The notes under the pieces: generated by a model
What the model was told of the DNA's origin: nothing
Database searches by the model: none
What the model saw: the letters and a program-made list of their open reading frames with translations, nothing else
Part shown: one piece after another, positions 16,922 through 25,974 of the stretch
Layout of the letters: every line of letters starts with the position of its first letter
Numbering within the stretch: position 1 is the stretch's first letter
Position numbers and translations under genes: made by a program
Assembly: GCF_013004645.1 (NCBI RefSeq)
Contig: NZ_JABEME010000003.1
Coordinates: 1-64,000, forward strand
Direction: 5' to 3'
Length of the DNA: 64,000 nucleotides
From: Stenotrophomonas africana
GTDB lineage: Bacteria > Pseudomonadota > Gammaproteobacteria > Xanthomonadales > Xanthomonadaceae

Positions 16922-18058
16922 TCAGATCACCTCGAGCTCGGCACTCAATGCGCCGGCCTGCTTCAGGGCTTCCAGGATCGCGATGAGATCGCCCGGTGCC
17001 GCGCCTACCGCGTTCACCGCGTGCACGATCTCGTCCAGGGTGGTGCCGCCGCTGAACTTGAACATGCGGCTGCCGTCGTTGGTGGCGGTGATGGTCGACT
17101 GCGGGCTGGCCACGGTACGCCCGCCGGACAGCGCGTTGGGCTGGCTGACGTTGGTGTTTTCCTGGATGGTCACGGTCAGCGAGCCATGCGAGATCGCGGC
17201 CGGTCCCACGCGTACCTGCTGGCCGATGACCACGGTGCCGGTGCGCGAATTGACCACTACCTTGGCCGGGGCGCTGCCCGGGGTCAGTTCCAGGTTTTCG
17301 ATGCGCGCCAGCAGGCCGATGCGTGCACCCGGGTCGGTCGGCGCGGTCACGGCCACAGTCACGCCGTCGACCGCACGCGCTGCACCTTCGCCGAATGCGT
17401 TGTTGAGCGCAGCGACCATGCGCGAGACCGTGGTGAAGTCGTTGTTGTGCAGGTTCAGGGTGATGTCGCCGCCGTTGGCCAGCGGGTCGGGCAGGGCACG
17501 TTCAACGGTGGCACCGTTGGGAATACGGCCGACGCTGGGCACGTTCACCGAGACGCGGGAACCATCCTTGCCCTGCGCACCGAAGCCACCGACGATCAGG
17601 TTGCCCTGGGCGATGGCGTAGATCTGGCCGTCGGCACCGCGCAGCGGTGCCATCAGCAACGAACCGCCACGCAGCGAGACCGCGTTGCCGATCGAGGACA
17701 CGGTGATGTCGATCGGCTGGCCCGGCTTGGCGAACGGCGGCAGCTCGGCGTGGATCGCTACGGCCGCTACGTTCTTCAGCTGCGGGTTGACGTTCGGCGG
17801 CACGTTGACGCCCAGCTCGCCGAGCAGGTTTTTCAGGCTCTGCACAGTGAAGGGTGCCTGGCTGGTGCGGTCGCCGCTGCCATCCAGGCCGACCACCAGG
17901 CCATAACCCACCAGCGCATTGCCGCGCACGCCGCCGACCTGGGCCAGGTCCTTGATGCGCTCGGCGCTGGCCGGGGCTGCCACGACCAGCAGCATCAGCG
18001 CCACGAACGACGCCACGCGGCGCTGCCAGGAAGAAGAGAGGAAGCGTTTCATGGCCAT
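16922..18058 (-). CDS. flgI: Flagellar P-ring protein FlgI
   Basis: The 378-residue protein has a signal peptide (cleavage near [11 protein letters not shown]) and the conserved FlgI segments [19 protein letters not shown] and [21 protein letters not shown]. It forms the periplasmic P ring around the rod in the peptidoglycan layer. ATG codons at 18058 and 18052 are both possible starts. It lies two nucleotides after flgH, so the two ring proteins are translated together. Confidence 0.95.
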   Translation of the reverse strand: MAMKRFLSSSWQRRVASFVALMLLVVAAPASAERIKDLAQVGGVRGNALVGYGLVVGLDGSGDRTSQAPFTVQSLKNLLGELGVNVPPNVNPQLKNVAAVAIHAELPPFAKPGQPIDITVSSIGNAVSLRGGSLLMAPLRGADGQIYAIAQGNLIVGGFGAQGKDGSRVSVNVPSVGRIPNGATVERALPDPLANGGDITLNLHNNDFTTVSRMVAALNNAFGEGAARAVDGVTVAVTAPTDPGARIGLLARIENLELTPGSAPAKVVVNSRTGTVVIGQQVRVGPAAISHGSLTVTIQENTNVSQPNALSGGRTVASPQSTITATNDGSRMFKFSGGTTLDEIVHAVNAVGAAPGDLIAILEALKQAGALSAELEVI

Positions 18059-18060
18059 AC

Positions 18061-18753
18061 TCAGAACGGCGTCAGGCCGGAGTTGAAGAAGCGGCTCAGC
18101 CAGCCCATCGCGTTGGATTGCGCGACCGGGCCGCGACCGCCGTAGACGATGCGGGCCTCGGCCACGCGGCTGGATGGAATGGTGTTGTCCTGGCTGATGT
18201 CGCCGGGGCGGACGATGCCCTGCACCTGCACCAGTTCATCGCCCTGGTTCAGCCGCAGGTTCTTCTGCCCCTGCACCACCAGGTTGCCGTTGGGCAGGCG
18301 CTGCACCACGGTGACCGTGACGCTGCCCTGCAGGCGGTTGCTCTGCGCGCTGTTGCCCTTGCCGGTGAAGTCACGCTTGCCTGCTGCCGATGCGCTGAGA
18401 ATGTCCTTGCCGCCAAGGGTGACCGGCGCGCCGAGAATGGACGGTGTGCCCAGGCTCAGGTTCGATTCCTTGTTCGTGGCGGTATTCGCACTGGTCTGCG
18501 CGGTGGTGTTTTCCAGCAGGGTGATGGTCAGCAGGTCGCCAACATCGCGTGCGCGGCGGTCCGAATACAGCTGCAGGGTCGGGCCGGCGGCGTAGATGGC
18601 ACCGGCGGTCGGCTGGGCCTGCGGCGGCATGATCGGCTGGATCGGCGCCATCGTCGGGTAGGGACGCACGTCGCCCGCGATCACGCAGCCACCGAGCAGG
18701 GCGGCCACGGCGCAGGCGAGGGCAGTGCGGGTGAAGTTGGAAATGGGCGACAT
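18061..18753 (-). CDS. flgH: Flagellar L-ring lipoprotein FlgH
   Basis: The 230-residue protein begins with a lipoprotein signal ([15 protein letters not shown], Cys as lipidation site) and contains the FlgH core [20 protein letters not shown] and the C-terminal [20 protein letters not shown]. It builds the outer-membrane L ring. It is followed by flgI and preceded by flgG with a 22-nt gap. Confidence 0.95.
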   Translation of the reverse strand: MSPISNFTRTALACAVAALLGGCVIAGDVRPYPTMAPIQPIMPPQAQPTAGAIYAAGPTLQLYSDRRARDVGDLLTITLLENTTAQTSANTATNKESNLSLGTPSILGAPVTLGGKDILSASAAGKRDFTGKGNSAQSNRLQGSVTVTVVQRLPNGNLVVQGQKNLRLNQGDELVQVQGIVRPGDISQDNTIPSSRVAEARIVYGGRGPVAQSNAMGWLSRFFNSGLTPF

Positions 18754-18775
18754 GGCGGTTTCCCGGTTTGGCCGG

Positions 18776-19561
18776 TCAGAGCTTGTTGTTGAGGTAGCCG
18801 AGCATCGAATCGGTGGTGGAGATCGCCTTGGCGTTCATCTCGTAGGCGCGCTGGGTTTCGATCATCGACACCAGCTCTTCCACCACGTTGACGTTGCTGC
18901 CTTCGAGCGCGCCCTGCACCACGGTGCCGAGGCCGTTGAGCCCGGGGTTGCCGTTCTGTGCCGGACCAGAAGCGGTGGTCTCCAGGAACAGGTTCTCGCC
19001 GCGGGCCTGCAGGCCGGCCGGATTGACGAAGTCGGTCAGGGTCAGCGCACCCACTTCCACAGACGCCGCACCGTCGGCCATCTTCACGCTGATGGTGCCG
19101 TCGGTACCGATGGTCACCGACTGCGCGCCTTCGGGAATCTGGATGCCCGGCTGCACCGGGTAGCCGCTGTTGGTGACCAGCTCGCTGTCCTGGTTGATCT
19201 TGAACGAGCCGTCACGGGTGTAGGCCGAGCTGCCATCAGGCATCTGAACCTCGAAGAAGCCGCGACCGTTGACCATCACGTCCAGGGCGCGGCCGGTCTG
19301 CTGCTGGCCGCCCTGTTCGAAATTCTTGGCGGTGGCAACCACACGCACACCGGTACCCAGCTGCAGGCCGGTGGGCAGCTGCGTCTGCGCCGAGGAGGAG
19401 CCGCCGGGCTGGCGCACCTGCTGGTACAGCAGGTCTTCAAAACTGGCACGGTCCTGCTTGAAGCCGGTGGTGTTGGTGTTGGCGAGGTTGTTGGAAACCA
19501 CCGACATGCGCATCTGCTGCGCATCCAGTCCGGTTTTCGCGATCCACAATGCCTGGTTCAT
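18776..19561 (-). CDS. flgG: Distal rod protein FlgG
   Basis: The 261-residue protein has the rod-family N-terminus (QQMRMSVVSNNLANTNTTGF), the FlgG-type loop FEDLLYQQVRQPGG and the C-terminal VNVVEELVSMIETQRAYEMN. FlgG forms the long distal part of the rod that crosses the periplasm. It is separated from flgF by about 100 nt without a recognised promoter. Confidence 0.96.
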   Translation of the reverse strand: MNQALWIAKTGLDAQQMRMSVVSNNLANTNTTGFKQDRASFEDLLYQQVRQPGGSSSAQTQLPTGLQLGTGVRVVATAKNFEQGGQQQTGRALDVMVNGRGFFEVQMPDGSSAYTRDGSFKINQDSELVTNSGYPVQPGIQIPEGAQSVTIGTDGTISVKMADGAASVEVGALTLTDFVNPAGLQARGENLFLETTASGPAQNGNPGLNGLGTVVQGALEGSNVNVVEELVSMIETQRAYEMNAKAISTTDSMLGYLNNKL

Positions 19562-19663
19562 CTTCGGTGTCCTGTCTGGTGAAGCCGGCCGCGTGGTGCG
19601 GCCCTTGAATGCGGGTGTGCAAGCGGTGTGCCAGCGCAGGCATCAGCCGGCGCCGGAATTCCG

Positions 19664-20413
19664 TCAGCTGCCCAGGCGCAGCATGCTGTTGGCGCTGCGC
19701 GCGTTTTCGTCGCCGTGCTTGATCACCTGCACCTGCATTTCGTACTGGCGCTGCAGCTGGATCATCTGCACCAGCGCGCCAGCGGCGTCCACGTTGCTGC
19801 CTTCCAGCTGGCCGCTGTGCACGGCCGTGCCCTGCGCAGGTGCGAACGGCTGGCGTGGGTCGGTGTTGCGGAACAGACCATCCAGGCCACGCTCCAGGCG
19901 CTCATCTGGGGCCTGCACCACTTTGATGCGACCGATCTGCGCCATGGTCTGCGGGCCTTCACCCTGCGGGATGATCGAGATAGTGCCGTCGGCACCGATC
20001 TCCATGGCCTGGTAGGGCGGAATGGCGATCGGGTTGTTGTTGTCATCCAGCACCGTGCGGCCGCTGGAGGTCACCAGCTGGCCGTTCGGCGTGACCGACA
20101 GCGCCGCGCCGCGCGTGTACGCCTCGCTGCCGTCACTGGACTGCACGGCCAGCCAGGTGCCGGTCTGCAGGGACAGATCCAGCGGCTTGCCGGTGATGTG
20201 CTGCGAGCCGGGCGTGCGGTTGAACCCGGCATCGACATGCAGCGCATCCACCCGCGAGGCAAAGCCCGGGCCACGGATCGGGAAGGCTTCGGTGTTGGCC
20301 AGCGCTTCCTTGAAGCCGGGAGTATCGGAGTTGGCGAGGTTGTGGCTGAGCGTACCCTGCGCCTGCAGGGAGGCGCGGGCACCGGTCATGGCCACGTAAA
20401 GGGCTTTATCCAT
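19664..20413 (-). CDS. flgF: Proximal rod protein FlgF
   Basis: The 249-residue protein begins MDKALYVAMTGARASLQAQG and has the rod N-terminal motif HNLANSDTPGFKEA plus the C-terminal SNVDAAGALVQMIQLQRQYE. FlgF belongs to the proximal rod with FlgB and FlgC. It lies between flgE and flgG in the standard order. Confidence 0.95.
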   Translation of the reverse strand: MDKALYVAMTGARASLQAQGTLSHNLANSDTPGFKEALANTEAFPIRGPGFASRVDALHVDAGFNRTPGSQHITGKPLDLSLQTGTWLAVQSSDGSEAYTRGAALSVTPNGQLVTSSGRTVLDDNNNPIAIPPYQAMEIGADGTISIIPQGEGPQTMAQIGRIKVVQAPDERLERGLDGLFRNTDPRQPFAPAQGTAVHSGQLEGSNVDAAGALVQMIQLQRQYEMQVQVIKHGDENARSANSMLRLGS

Positions 20414-20445
20414 GCGGGGAGTTCCGTGACAGGGTCAGCGCGTCA

Positions 20446-21669
20446 TCAACGGATGTTGATGACGGTCTGGGTAATCTGGTCCTGGGTGGTGATCATCTGC
20501 GCGTTGGCCTGGAAGTTGCGCTGCGCGGTAATCATGTTGACCAGCTGCTCGGTGAGGTCGACGGTGGACGCTTCCAGCGAGCCGGCCTGGATCTTGCCGA
20601 GGTTGGAGGTGTCCGGCATGCCGGTGCGCGGCGTGCCCGAGCTGAAGGTGTCCACCCACAGATTGTTGCCCTTCGACTCCAGTCCCTGCGGATTGTTGAA
20701 GGTGGTCAGCGCGACCTGGCCCAGCGGCTTGTCGGCCCCGTTGGAGTAACGGGCGTAGACCACGCCGGTTTCCGACACGGTGATTTCGTTGAGCTTGCCG
20801 GCGGCGTAGCCGTCCTGCTGGGTGTTGCGCAGCGCGAACTTCTCGCCGTACTGGGTCGAGCCGTTGATGTCCAGCGTCATGTTCAGCACGCCAGCACCGG
20901 TGGTCGGGGTGAAGGTGCCGAGGCTGACCTTGCCGTCCGCGGGTGCAGTCAGCTTGCCGCTGTTATCGAAGGTGACCGGGGTCGGGTTGCCCGCCGGCTG
21001 GCCATCCACGTAGTTGCGCACGGTCCACTCGTTCGGGTTGGCACCCTTCACGAAGTACGAGACCTGGATGTGGCTGACGCCCAGCGAGTCGTACACGGTG
21101 ATGCCGCCGCTGGAGTGGTTGTAGCTGTTCGAATCGGTCGGATCGAAGGTGGTGACCGTCGGCTGCTTGGCGTTGGCCGGCAGGGTGAAGCCGACCTTCA
21201 CTTCGCTGGTCTGCTTTGGCGGGCTGTCGGTGGTCAGCAGCTGCAGGTCGACCATGCGCCCGGCATCGAAGTTGGTGCCATCGGCATTCGGCGCGAACAC
21301 CTGCAGGCGCGCGCCCTGTGGGTTGACCACATAGCCGGATGCATCGGTCTGGAAGTTGCCGGCACGCGAGTACACGCGGCTGCCGTTCATGTTCATGGTG
21401 AAGAAGCCTTCTCCGGAAATGGCCATATCCAGGCTGCGGCCGGTCTGTTCGTTGTGGCCCTGCTTGAACTGCTGGGCGACATTGGAGACGCGCACACCGG
21501 AACCCACCGCATTCTTCGACAGGCCGTAGCCGGTGGCCGAGAACAGATCGGCGAACTCGGCGCGCGATTCCTTGAAGCCGGTGGTATTGACGTTGGCGAC
21601 GTTGTTGGCAGTGACGCTCAGGTCGGAGTTGGCGGCATTGATGCCGGACAGCGAGACATTGAAGCCCAT
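20446..21669 (-). CDS. flgE: Flagellar hook protein FlgE
   Basis: The 407-residue protein starts at the ATG at 21669 (MGFNVSLSGINAANSDLSV), with AGGAG just upstream; an open frame continues about 240 nt further but runs into flgD. It carries TANNVANVNTTGFKESRAEF near the N-terminus and ends with VDLTEQLVNMITAQRNFQAN. It polymerises into the hook, the flexible joint between rod and filament. Confidence 0.95.
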   Translation of the reverse strand: MGFNVSLSGINAANSDLSVTANNVANVNTTGFKESRAEFADLFSATGYGLSKNAVGSGVRVSNVAQQFKQGHNEQTGRSLDMAISGEGFFTMNMNGSRVYSRAGNFQTDASGYVVNPQGARLQVFAPNADGTNFDAGRMVDLQLLTTDSPPKQTSEVKVGFTLPANAKQPTVTTFDPTDSNSYNHSSGGITVYDSLGVSHIQVSYFVKGANPNEWTVRNYVDGQPAGNPTPVTFDNSGKLTAPADGKVSLGTFTPTTGAGVLNMTLDINGSTQYGEKFALRNTQQDGYAAGKLNEITVSETGVVYARYSNGADKPLGQVALTTFNNPQGLESKGNNLWVDTFSSGTPRTGMPDTSNLGKIQAGSLEASTVDLTEQLVNMITAQRNFQANAQMITTQDQITQTVINIR

Positions 21670-21701
21670 GGGATGCTCCTGGTAAGTGCGGGGTGTGCGG
21701 C

Positions 21702-22385
21702 TCAGCTGACGCGGAGCACGTAGTCGATCGGGGCCGTGCCCAGGCCCTTGAGGTTCAGGTACAGGCCGTCGGAACCGACGGTCACGCTTTCCACCGGTGC
21801 CTGCACGTAGGTGGAAAGCTTGGTGCTCTTGCCGGCGGTGTCGACATGGTTGGCGACGATGGAATACTTGCCGGGCTCCATGCGCTTGCCGTTCGCATCC
21901 TTGCCGTCCCACTGGAAGGCGGTTTCGCCGGCCGCCTTGGCTTCAACGCTGAGGGAGGTGACCTTGGCGCCGTTGGCATCGGTGATGTCGACAGTGATGA
22001 TGCCGGCCGACGGTGCGGCCACCGTGCCTTCGACGCTGCCTTCCTTTTCCAGTACCAGCTTTTCCGATGGCACCAGCACCTGGTGGCCGACCAGCGCAGC
22101 ACCACGCAGCACCTGGTCGCTGGCCATCGACTCCTGGAAGCCCTTCACCGTCTTGTTCAGATCGGTGATGCCCTGCACGGTGGACATCTGCGCCATCTGC
22201 GCGACCATCTGCGTGTTGTCCATCGGCTTCAGCGGATCCTGGTGCTGCAGCTGTTCGGTCATCAGGCGCAGGAAATCGGCCTGGTCCAGCGTGTTCTTCT
22301 TCTTGGTGGCGTTGCTGTTCGGAGCGTTCAGGCCCAGCGCGGAATAGACGTCCTGGCTGGTCTGGTTGTTGACGGAAGTGGTCAT
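21702..22385 (-). CDS. flgD: Hook cap and assembly protein FlgD
   Basis: The 227-residue protein has the FlgD N-terminal motif LDQADFLRLMTEQLQHQDPL followed by MDNTQMVAQMAQMSTVQGI, and a C-terminal Ig-like/FlgD tudor region (FQWDGKDANGKRMEPGKYSI). It forms the transient cap for hook polymerisation. It lies between flgC and flgE with short gaps. Confidence 0.95.
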   Translation of the reverse strand: MTTSVNNQTSQDVYSALGLNAPNSNATKKKNTLDQADFLRLMTEQLQHQDPLKPMDNTQMVAQMAQMSTVQGITDLNKTVKGFQESMASDQVLRGAALVGHQVLVPSEKLVLEKEGSVEGTVAAPSAGIITVDITDANGAKVTSLSVEAKAAGETAFQWDGKDANGKRMEPGKYSIVANHVDTAGKSTKLSTYVQAPVESVTVGSDGLYLNLKGLGTAPIDYVLRVS

Positions 22386-22408
22386 GGCGGTATCCGGTGC
22401 GGCGGGGC

Positions 22409-22816
22409 TCAGCGGCCCATGGTCAGGGTGGCCAGGGCCAGTTCCTTGGCGGTGGTCAGCATTTCCACGCCGGCCTGGTAATTGCGCGAGGTCGAGATCA
22501 GGTTGACCATCTGCGCCACCGGATCGACGTCGGGCTGGTAGATGTAGCCATCGCCGTCGGCCAGCGGATGGCCCGGCTCGTAGCGCTTGATCGGTGCCGC
22601 ATCGCTCTGGGTGATTTCCTTGACCTTCACCGAGGTGATGTTCGGATCGTTCTTGCTGGTTACAGCCTGGAAGATCGGCTCCAGCGGCTTGTACACGGCG
22701 TCGGCGGAACCAGCGACGGTGTCGGCGTTGGAAAGGTTGGAGGCGATGGTGCTCATGCGCACCGACTGCGCCTGCAGTGCGGAGCCGGCGATATCGAAGA
22801 TCGGCAGGTTGCTCAT
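22409..22816 (-). CDS. flgC: Proximal rod protein FlgC
   Basis: The 135-residue protein shows the FlgC pattern: MSNLPIFDIAGSALQAQSVR, SNLSNADTVAG, and the C-terminal PDVDPVAQMVNLISTSRNYQ. It assembles into the proximal rod. It starts 3 nt after flgB and is co-transcribed with it. Confidence 0.95.
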   Translation of the reverse strand: MSNLPIFDIAGSALQAQSVRMSTIASNLSNADTVAGSADAVYKPLEPIFQAVTSKNDPNITSVKVKEITQSDAAPIKRYEPGHPLADGDGYIYQPDVDPVAQMVNLISTSRNYQAGVEMLTTAKELALATLTMGR

Positions 22817-22819
22817 GGC

Positions 22820-23215
22820 TTATTGCCCCGTGATCGCGGTCAGCATGGAACGCACCTTGCTCTCGACGAAGCTGAGCGACGCGCGGTATTCGAGTGCGGC
22901 GCGGCCATAGGCGGCACGCTCGGCATCGGGATCGACGGTGTTGCCGTCCAGGCTGGGCTGCACGCCTTCGCGCGCGATCTGGAACGGGTTCAGGCCACTA
23001 CTGATTTCGTAGTGCTGCTCATTGGTAGTGGTCATCAGGCCGTTGGCATCCTGCCCCTGGGCGTGGCGCAGGGCGGCATCGAAGTCCAGGTCCTGGGCCT
23101 TGTAGCCGGGAGTGTCGGCATTGCCGAGGTTGCTGGCGATCAGCTTCATCCGCTGTTCGCGCAACGGCATGGCCTGGGCGTGGACGCCCAAGTAGTCGGT
23201 AATCAGGTTGCGCAC
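22820..23215 (-). CDS. flgB: Proximal rod protein FlgB
   Basis: The 131-residue protein is the first gene of the flgBCDEFGHIJKL operon. The rod motif SNLGNADTPGYKAQDLDFDA and a C-terminal helix (AALEYRASLSFVESKVRSML) are typical. The start is a GTG with GGGAG 6 nt upstream. A perfect sigma-54 promoter core is centred about 40 nt upstream, so the entire eleven-gene rod-hook operon should depend on RpoN and FleQ. Confidence 0.95.
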   Translation of the reverse strand: MRNLITDYLGVHAQAMPLREQRMKLIASNLGNADTPGYKAQDLDFDAALRHAQGQDANGLMTTTNEQHYEISSGLNPFQIAREGVQPSLDGNTVDPDAERAAYGRAALEYRASLSFVESKVRSMLTAITGQ

Positions 23216-23248
23216 GGTGCACTCCCACGGGAACGTTGCCCGGGAAGC

Positions 23249-23264
23249 TGCAAGGGGTGTGCCA
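23249..23264 (-). promoter_or_regulatory. Sigma-54 promoter of the flgB operon
   Basis: The minus strand reads TGGCACACCCCTTGCA: -24 GG and -12 GC with 10-nt spacing. The 16-nt core is identical to the one before flgA on the opposite strand at 24475-24490. Confidence 0.88.
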
Positions 23265-23280
23265 AAGTGCGCGCGATCCT

Positions 23281-23350
23281 GTAGAGCCGAGCCATGCTCG
23301 GCTGCCTTTCGTTCAGGCGCCGCACAGGCCGAGCATGGGCTCGGCTCTAC
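23281..23350. repeat. GTAG-bounded palindromic repeat (SMAG-like)
   Basis: GTAGAGCCGAGCCATGCTCGGCT opens the element and the complementary GCCGAGCATGGGCTCGGCTCTAC closes it. It fills the gap between the cheV stop and the flgB promoter and could end the cheV transcript. Confidence 0.85.
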
Positions 23351-23362
23351 AGGAGAGGGCCG

Positions 23363-24307
23363 TCAGGCCGCCATCGCGACCTTGCGCAGGCGGTCCAGCA
23401 CGAAGTCGGCCAGCTCGTGCGGCGAGTACTTGGCTACGAAAGCGTTGGCGCCGACGCGCTCGACCATCGCATTGTTGAATACGCCCGACAGCGAGGTGTG
23501 CAGCAGTACGTACAGGCCGGCCAGGCCCGGGTGGCGCCGGATTTCCGTCGTCAGCGTGTAGCCGTCCATGGCCGGCATTTCGATGTCCGAGATGACCATG
23601 GCGTAGCGCTCGGCCGGGTTCTCGCCCGAGGCGTGGATCTGCAGCAGGTGGTCCAACGCCTGCTTGCCATCGGAAAGCAGGGTGGCGCCCACTCCCAGCT
23701 GGTCCAGCACGCTGCGGATCTGCTGGCGGGCGACGCGTGAATCGTCCACCACCAGCACCTGCAGCTGCGGGCCGTCGGCCGGCATTGCCATGGTCGGGTC
23801 CAGCACCGCCTCGCCGCGCACCTGGGCGATATCGGCCAGCACGCTTTCAACGTCGATCACCTGGATCAGCTCGCCCTGGAAGCGGGTGACTGCGGTCAGA
23901 TAGCTCGATTCGGCGCCCAGTTCCGGCGGCGGGTGGATGTCTTCCACCGCGATGTTGACGATGCGCTCGACGCCGCTGACCAGGAAGCCCTGGATCGAAC
24001 GGTTGAATTCGGTGACGACCAGATAGCCGGGCGAGGTGTCCGCATCGGGCTCACGCTCGGGGTGGCCGATGGCCAGACCCAGGTCCAGCACCGGCACCGA
24101 GCGGCCACGCACGTCGGCCACGCCGGAGAACTGGCTGGGCAGCCCGGGCACCTGGAACAGCTCCGGGCGCCGCAGGACTTCCTGCACCTTGAAGACATTG
24201 ACGCCAAAAAGCTGACGTCCGCCGAGACGGAACAGCAGCAGCGCCAGGCGATTGTGGCCGGCCAGACGGGTCCGCTGGTCGATCCGGTTGAGCAGGTCAT
24301 GGGACAT
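23363..24307 (-). CDS. cheV: Chemotaxis coupling protein CheV
   Basis: The 314-residue protein joins an N-terminal CheW-like domain (begins MSHDLLNRIDQRTRLAGHNR, with VADVRGRSVPVLDLGLAIG) to a C-terminal receiver (acidic pair in VVDDSRVARQQ, phospho-acceptor in MVISDIEMPAMDG). CheV couples chemoreceptors to CheA and buffers signalling through phosphorylation. A strong sigma-28 promoter lies so close that the -10 box ends only 7 nt before the ATG and no Shine-Dalgarno is present, implying a leaderless mRNA. Confidence 0.93.
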   Translation of the reverse strand: MSHDLLNRIDQRTRLAGHNRLALLLFRLGGRQLFGVNVFKVQEVLRRPELFQVPGLPSQFSGVADVRGRSVPVLDLGLAIGHPEREPDADTSPGYLVVTEFNRSIQGFLVSGVERIVNIAVEDIHPPPELGAESSYLTAVTRFQGELIQVIDVESVLADIAQVRGEAVLDPTMAMPADGPQLQVLVVDDSRVARQQIRSVLDQLGVGATLLSDGKQALDHLLQIHASGENPAERYAMVISDIEMPAMDGYTLTTEIRRHPGLAGLYVLLHTSLSGVFNNAMVERVGANAFVAKYSPHELADFVLDRLRKVAMAA

Positions 24308-24314
24308 GGCTGCT

Positions 24315-24342
24315 GTATCGGCGGGGTAGGCGCCGAACTTGA
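24315..24342 (-). promoter_or_regulatory. Sigma-28 (FliA) promoter of cheV
   Basis: The minus strand reads TCAAGTTC, 12 nt, GCCGATAC. With the usual 6-7 nt from the -10 box to the start site, transcription would begin at or within one or two nucleotides of the cheV ATG at 24307. Confidence 0.8.
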
Positions 24343-24408
24343 GGGCGCTCAGCCGCCCGCGCGCTCCACACCGCCTTTATGGCGTCACGCCATGCGGACC
24401 CTGCCTCT

Positions 24409-24463
24409 GTAGAGTCGAGCTGCTCGACTGGCCATGAAAGCAGTCGAGCAAGCTCGACTCTAC
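24409..24463. repeat. GTAG-bounded palindromic repeat (SMAG-like)
   Basis: GTAGAGTCGAGC..GCTCGACT at the left pairs with AGTCGAGCAAGCTCGACTCTAC at the right. It lies between the divergent cheV and flgA promoters. Confidence 0.85.
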
Positions 24464-24474
24464 ACAAGCCCCTC

Positions 24475-24490
24475 TGGCACACCCCTTGCA
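24475..24490 (+). promoter_or_regulatory. Sigma-54 promoter of flgA
   Basis: TGGCACACCCCTTGCA has a full -24/-12 match and the correct 10-nt GG-GC spacing. The predicted start lies about 25 nt before the flgA ATG at 24526. Confidence 0.88.
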
Positions 24491-24525
24491 CGCACCTGGG
24501 CCAGATCCCTTCGACAGGAGGCGCC

Positions 24526-25182
24526 ATGCGCCGGGTCACATCCATATTCGCCATCGCGTTGGCGCTGGCCTCGCCATGGGCGACCGCCTCCGACTGGCAG
24601 CCGGTGGCCAGCATTCGTACCGCAGCGCTGTCGACGCTGCCGGCCGGCAGCGAGGGCGAGGCCCAGGTGGCCGATGCGCTGCGCCTGCCGAAGTGTGAGG
24701 GCGCACTGCAGGTGCAGCCCACTGCCAACACCACGGTTGAGGTCAGCTGCCCCGATGCCGGTGGTTGGCGCCTGTTCGTGCCCGTAAAGGTGCGGCGCAA
24801 CCAGACCGTGCTGGTGCTCAACCGTGGAATCGGCACTGGAGAAACCCTCACCGCCGCCGATATCACCACTGCCCAACGTGATGCCGCCCGGATTGCCGGT
24901 GCGGTGCTGGCCGACCCCAATGCAGCGATCGGCCGCATCGCCCGCCGTCCGTTGCAGGCCGGAGCCCTGCTGTCGAACAACGATCTGGTGGTGCAGCGTC
25001 TCATCAAGCGAGGAGACAATGTGGCCCTGGTCTCGCGTCGCGGCTCGGTCGAGGTCCGTATTGCCGGCCGCGCGATGGGTGATGCCGGTGAGAACGAGCG
25101 GGTCTCGGTGGAGAATCTGTCCTCGCGGCGGATCGTGCAGGGCACGGTCGATGCCGCAGGTGACGTAATCGTGGCGCGTTGA
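24526..25182 (+). CDS. flgA: P-ring assembly chaperone FlgA
   Basis: The 218-residue protein has a signal peptide (MRRVTSIFAIALALASPWATA) and a C-terminal SAF/ChapFlgA domain (LVSRRGSVEVRIAGRAMGDA, ending IVQGTVDAAGDVIVAR). FlgA assists FlgI assembly into the P ring in the periplasm. The ATG at 24526 follows AGGAG; the upstream open frame crosses a palindromic repeat and the promoter, so it is not coding. It is transcribed divergently from cheV. Confidence 0.93.
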   Translation: MRRVTSIFAIALALASPWATASDWQPVASIRTAALSTLPAGSEGEAQVADALRLPKCEGALQVQPTANTTVEVSCPDAGGWRLFVPVKVRRNQTVLVLNRGIGTGETLTAADITTAQRDAARIAGAVLADPNAAIGRIARRPLQAGALLSNNDLVVQRLIKRGDNVALVSRRGSVEVRIAGRAMGDAGENERVSVENLSSRRIVQGTVDAAGDVIVAR

Positions 25183-25200
25183 ATTACCGCAAAATATCCC

Positions 25201-25227
25201 TAAAGATCACGGCCCTGCGGCCGTTAT
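25201..25227 (+). promoter_or_regulatory. Sigma-28 (FliA) promoter of flgM
   Basis: TAAAGATC, 11 nt, GCCGTTAT lies in the flgA-flgM gap. It gives flgMN FliA-dependent expression in addition to read-through from the sigma-54 flgA promoter, matching the usual dual control of the anti-sigma factor. Confidence 0.85.
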
Positions 25228-25257
25228 CCCTTGTGAACGGCAACTCCAGGACACCCC

Positions 25258-25563
25258 ATGAGCCAGAAAATCGACGGCAACCTGCAGGTCCCCCAGGCAC
25301 TGCGCAGCGTGACGACCCCGGCCAACAAGCCCGGCGTCAGCACCGATGCGCCGACCCGCCCGGTCGAGGCGGCTGACAGCCTGCGCCTGACCGGCGAGGC
25401 CACCAATCTGCAGGCCATCGAGCGTGAGCTGACCACCGCCCCGGCGATCGACGCCCAGCGCGTGGCCGCCGTGCGCGAATCGCTGCAGAACGGCACCTAC
25501 AAGATCAATCCGGACGCGATCGCATCGCGCATGCTCGAGCTGGACCAGCAGCTGCACGGATGA
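25258..25563 (+). CDS. flgM: Anti-sigma-28 factor FlgM
   Basis: The 101-residue protein is disordered and Pro/Thr-rich at the N-terminus and ends with the FlgM helices (VRESLQNGTYKINPDAIASR, then MLELDQQL), which bind FliA. It holds FliA inactive until it is exported through the finished hook. It lies directly after flgA and overlaps flgN by 4 nt, the standard flgAMN order. Confidence 0.93.
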   Translation: MSQKIDGNLQVPQALRSVTTPANKPGVSTDAPTRPVEAADSLRLTGEATNLQAIERELTTAPAIDAQRVAAVRESLQNGTYKINPDAIASRMLELDQQLHG

Positions 25564-25898
25564 CCGTGGCGATGAGCGAGCCGCTGCAGCGTCTTGCCCA
25601 GGCCCTGGACGTTGAACGCCAGGCCCTGGTCGAGCACGACGTGCACGCCCTGATCCGGGCCACCGGGGCCAAGCTGGAAGCGCTGCGTGCGCTGGAAGGC
25701 GCGCCGCCGGTGGGCGAGGGCGAACAGCTGCAGGAACTGGCCGAGCGCAACCGCGCCAACGGCGTGCTGCTGTCGCGCCGCCGCCGCGAGGTCAACTGGG
25801 CGCTGCGCCAGCTCGGCCGCACTGAAGATGCATCGGCCTACGATGCCAAGGGCCAGGCGCACACTGTCACTGCGCGCCGTCCACTCGCCGTCGCCTGA
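25560..25898 (+). CDS. flgN: FlgN-type flagellar export chaperone
   Basis: A 112-residue helical protein (LAQALDVERQALVEHDVHAL; SRRRREVNWALRQLG). FlgN proteins chaperone FlgK and FlgL for export. Identification rests on size, helicity and position after flgM. The first ATG overlaps the flgM stop; a second ATG 12 nt on is also possible. Confidence 0.85.
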   Translation: MTVAMSEPLQRLAQALDVERQALVEHDVHALIRATGAKLEALRALEGAPPVGEGEQLQELAERNRANGVLLSRRRREVNWALRQLGRTEDASAYDAKGQAHTVTARRPLAVA

Positions 25899-25974
25899 CG
25901 CGACGGCGGTCGCACAACCCCATCACACGGGCTGAAGCCCGCTGCGTGACCGCGTATATTGGGCGCCTGTTCGA

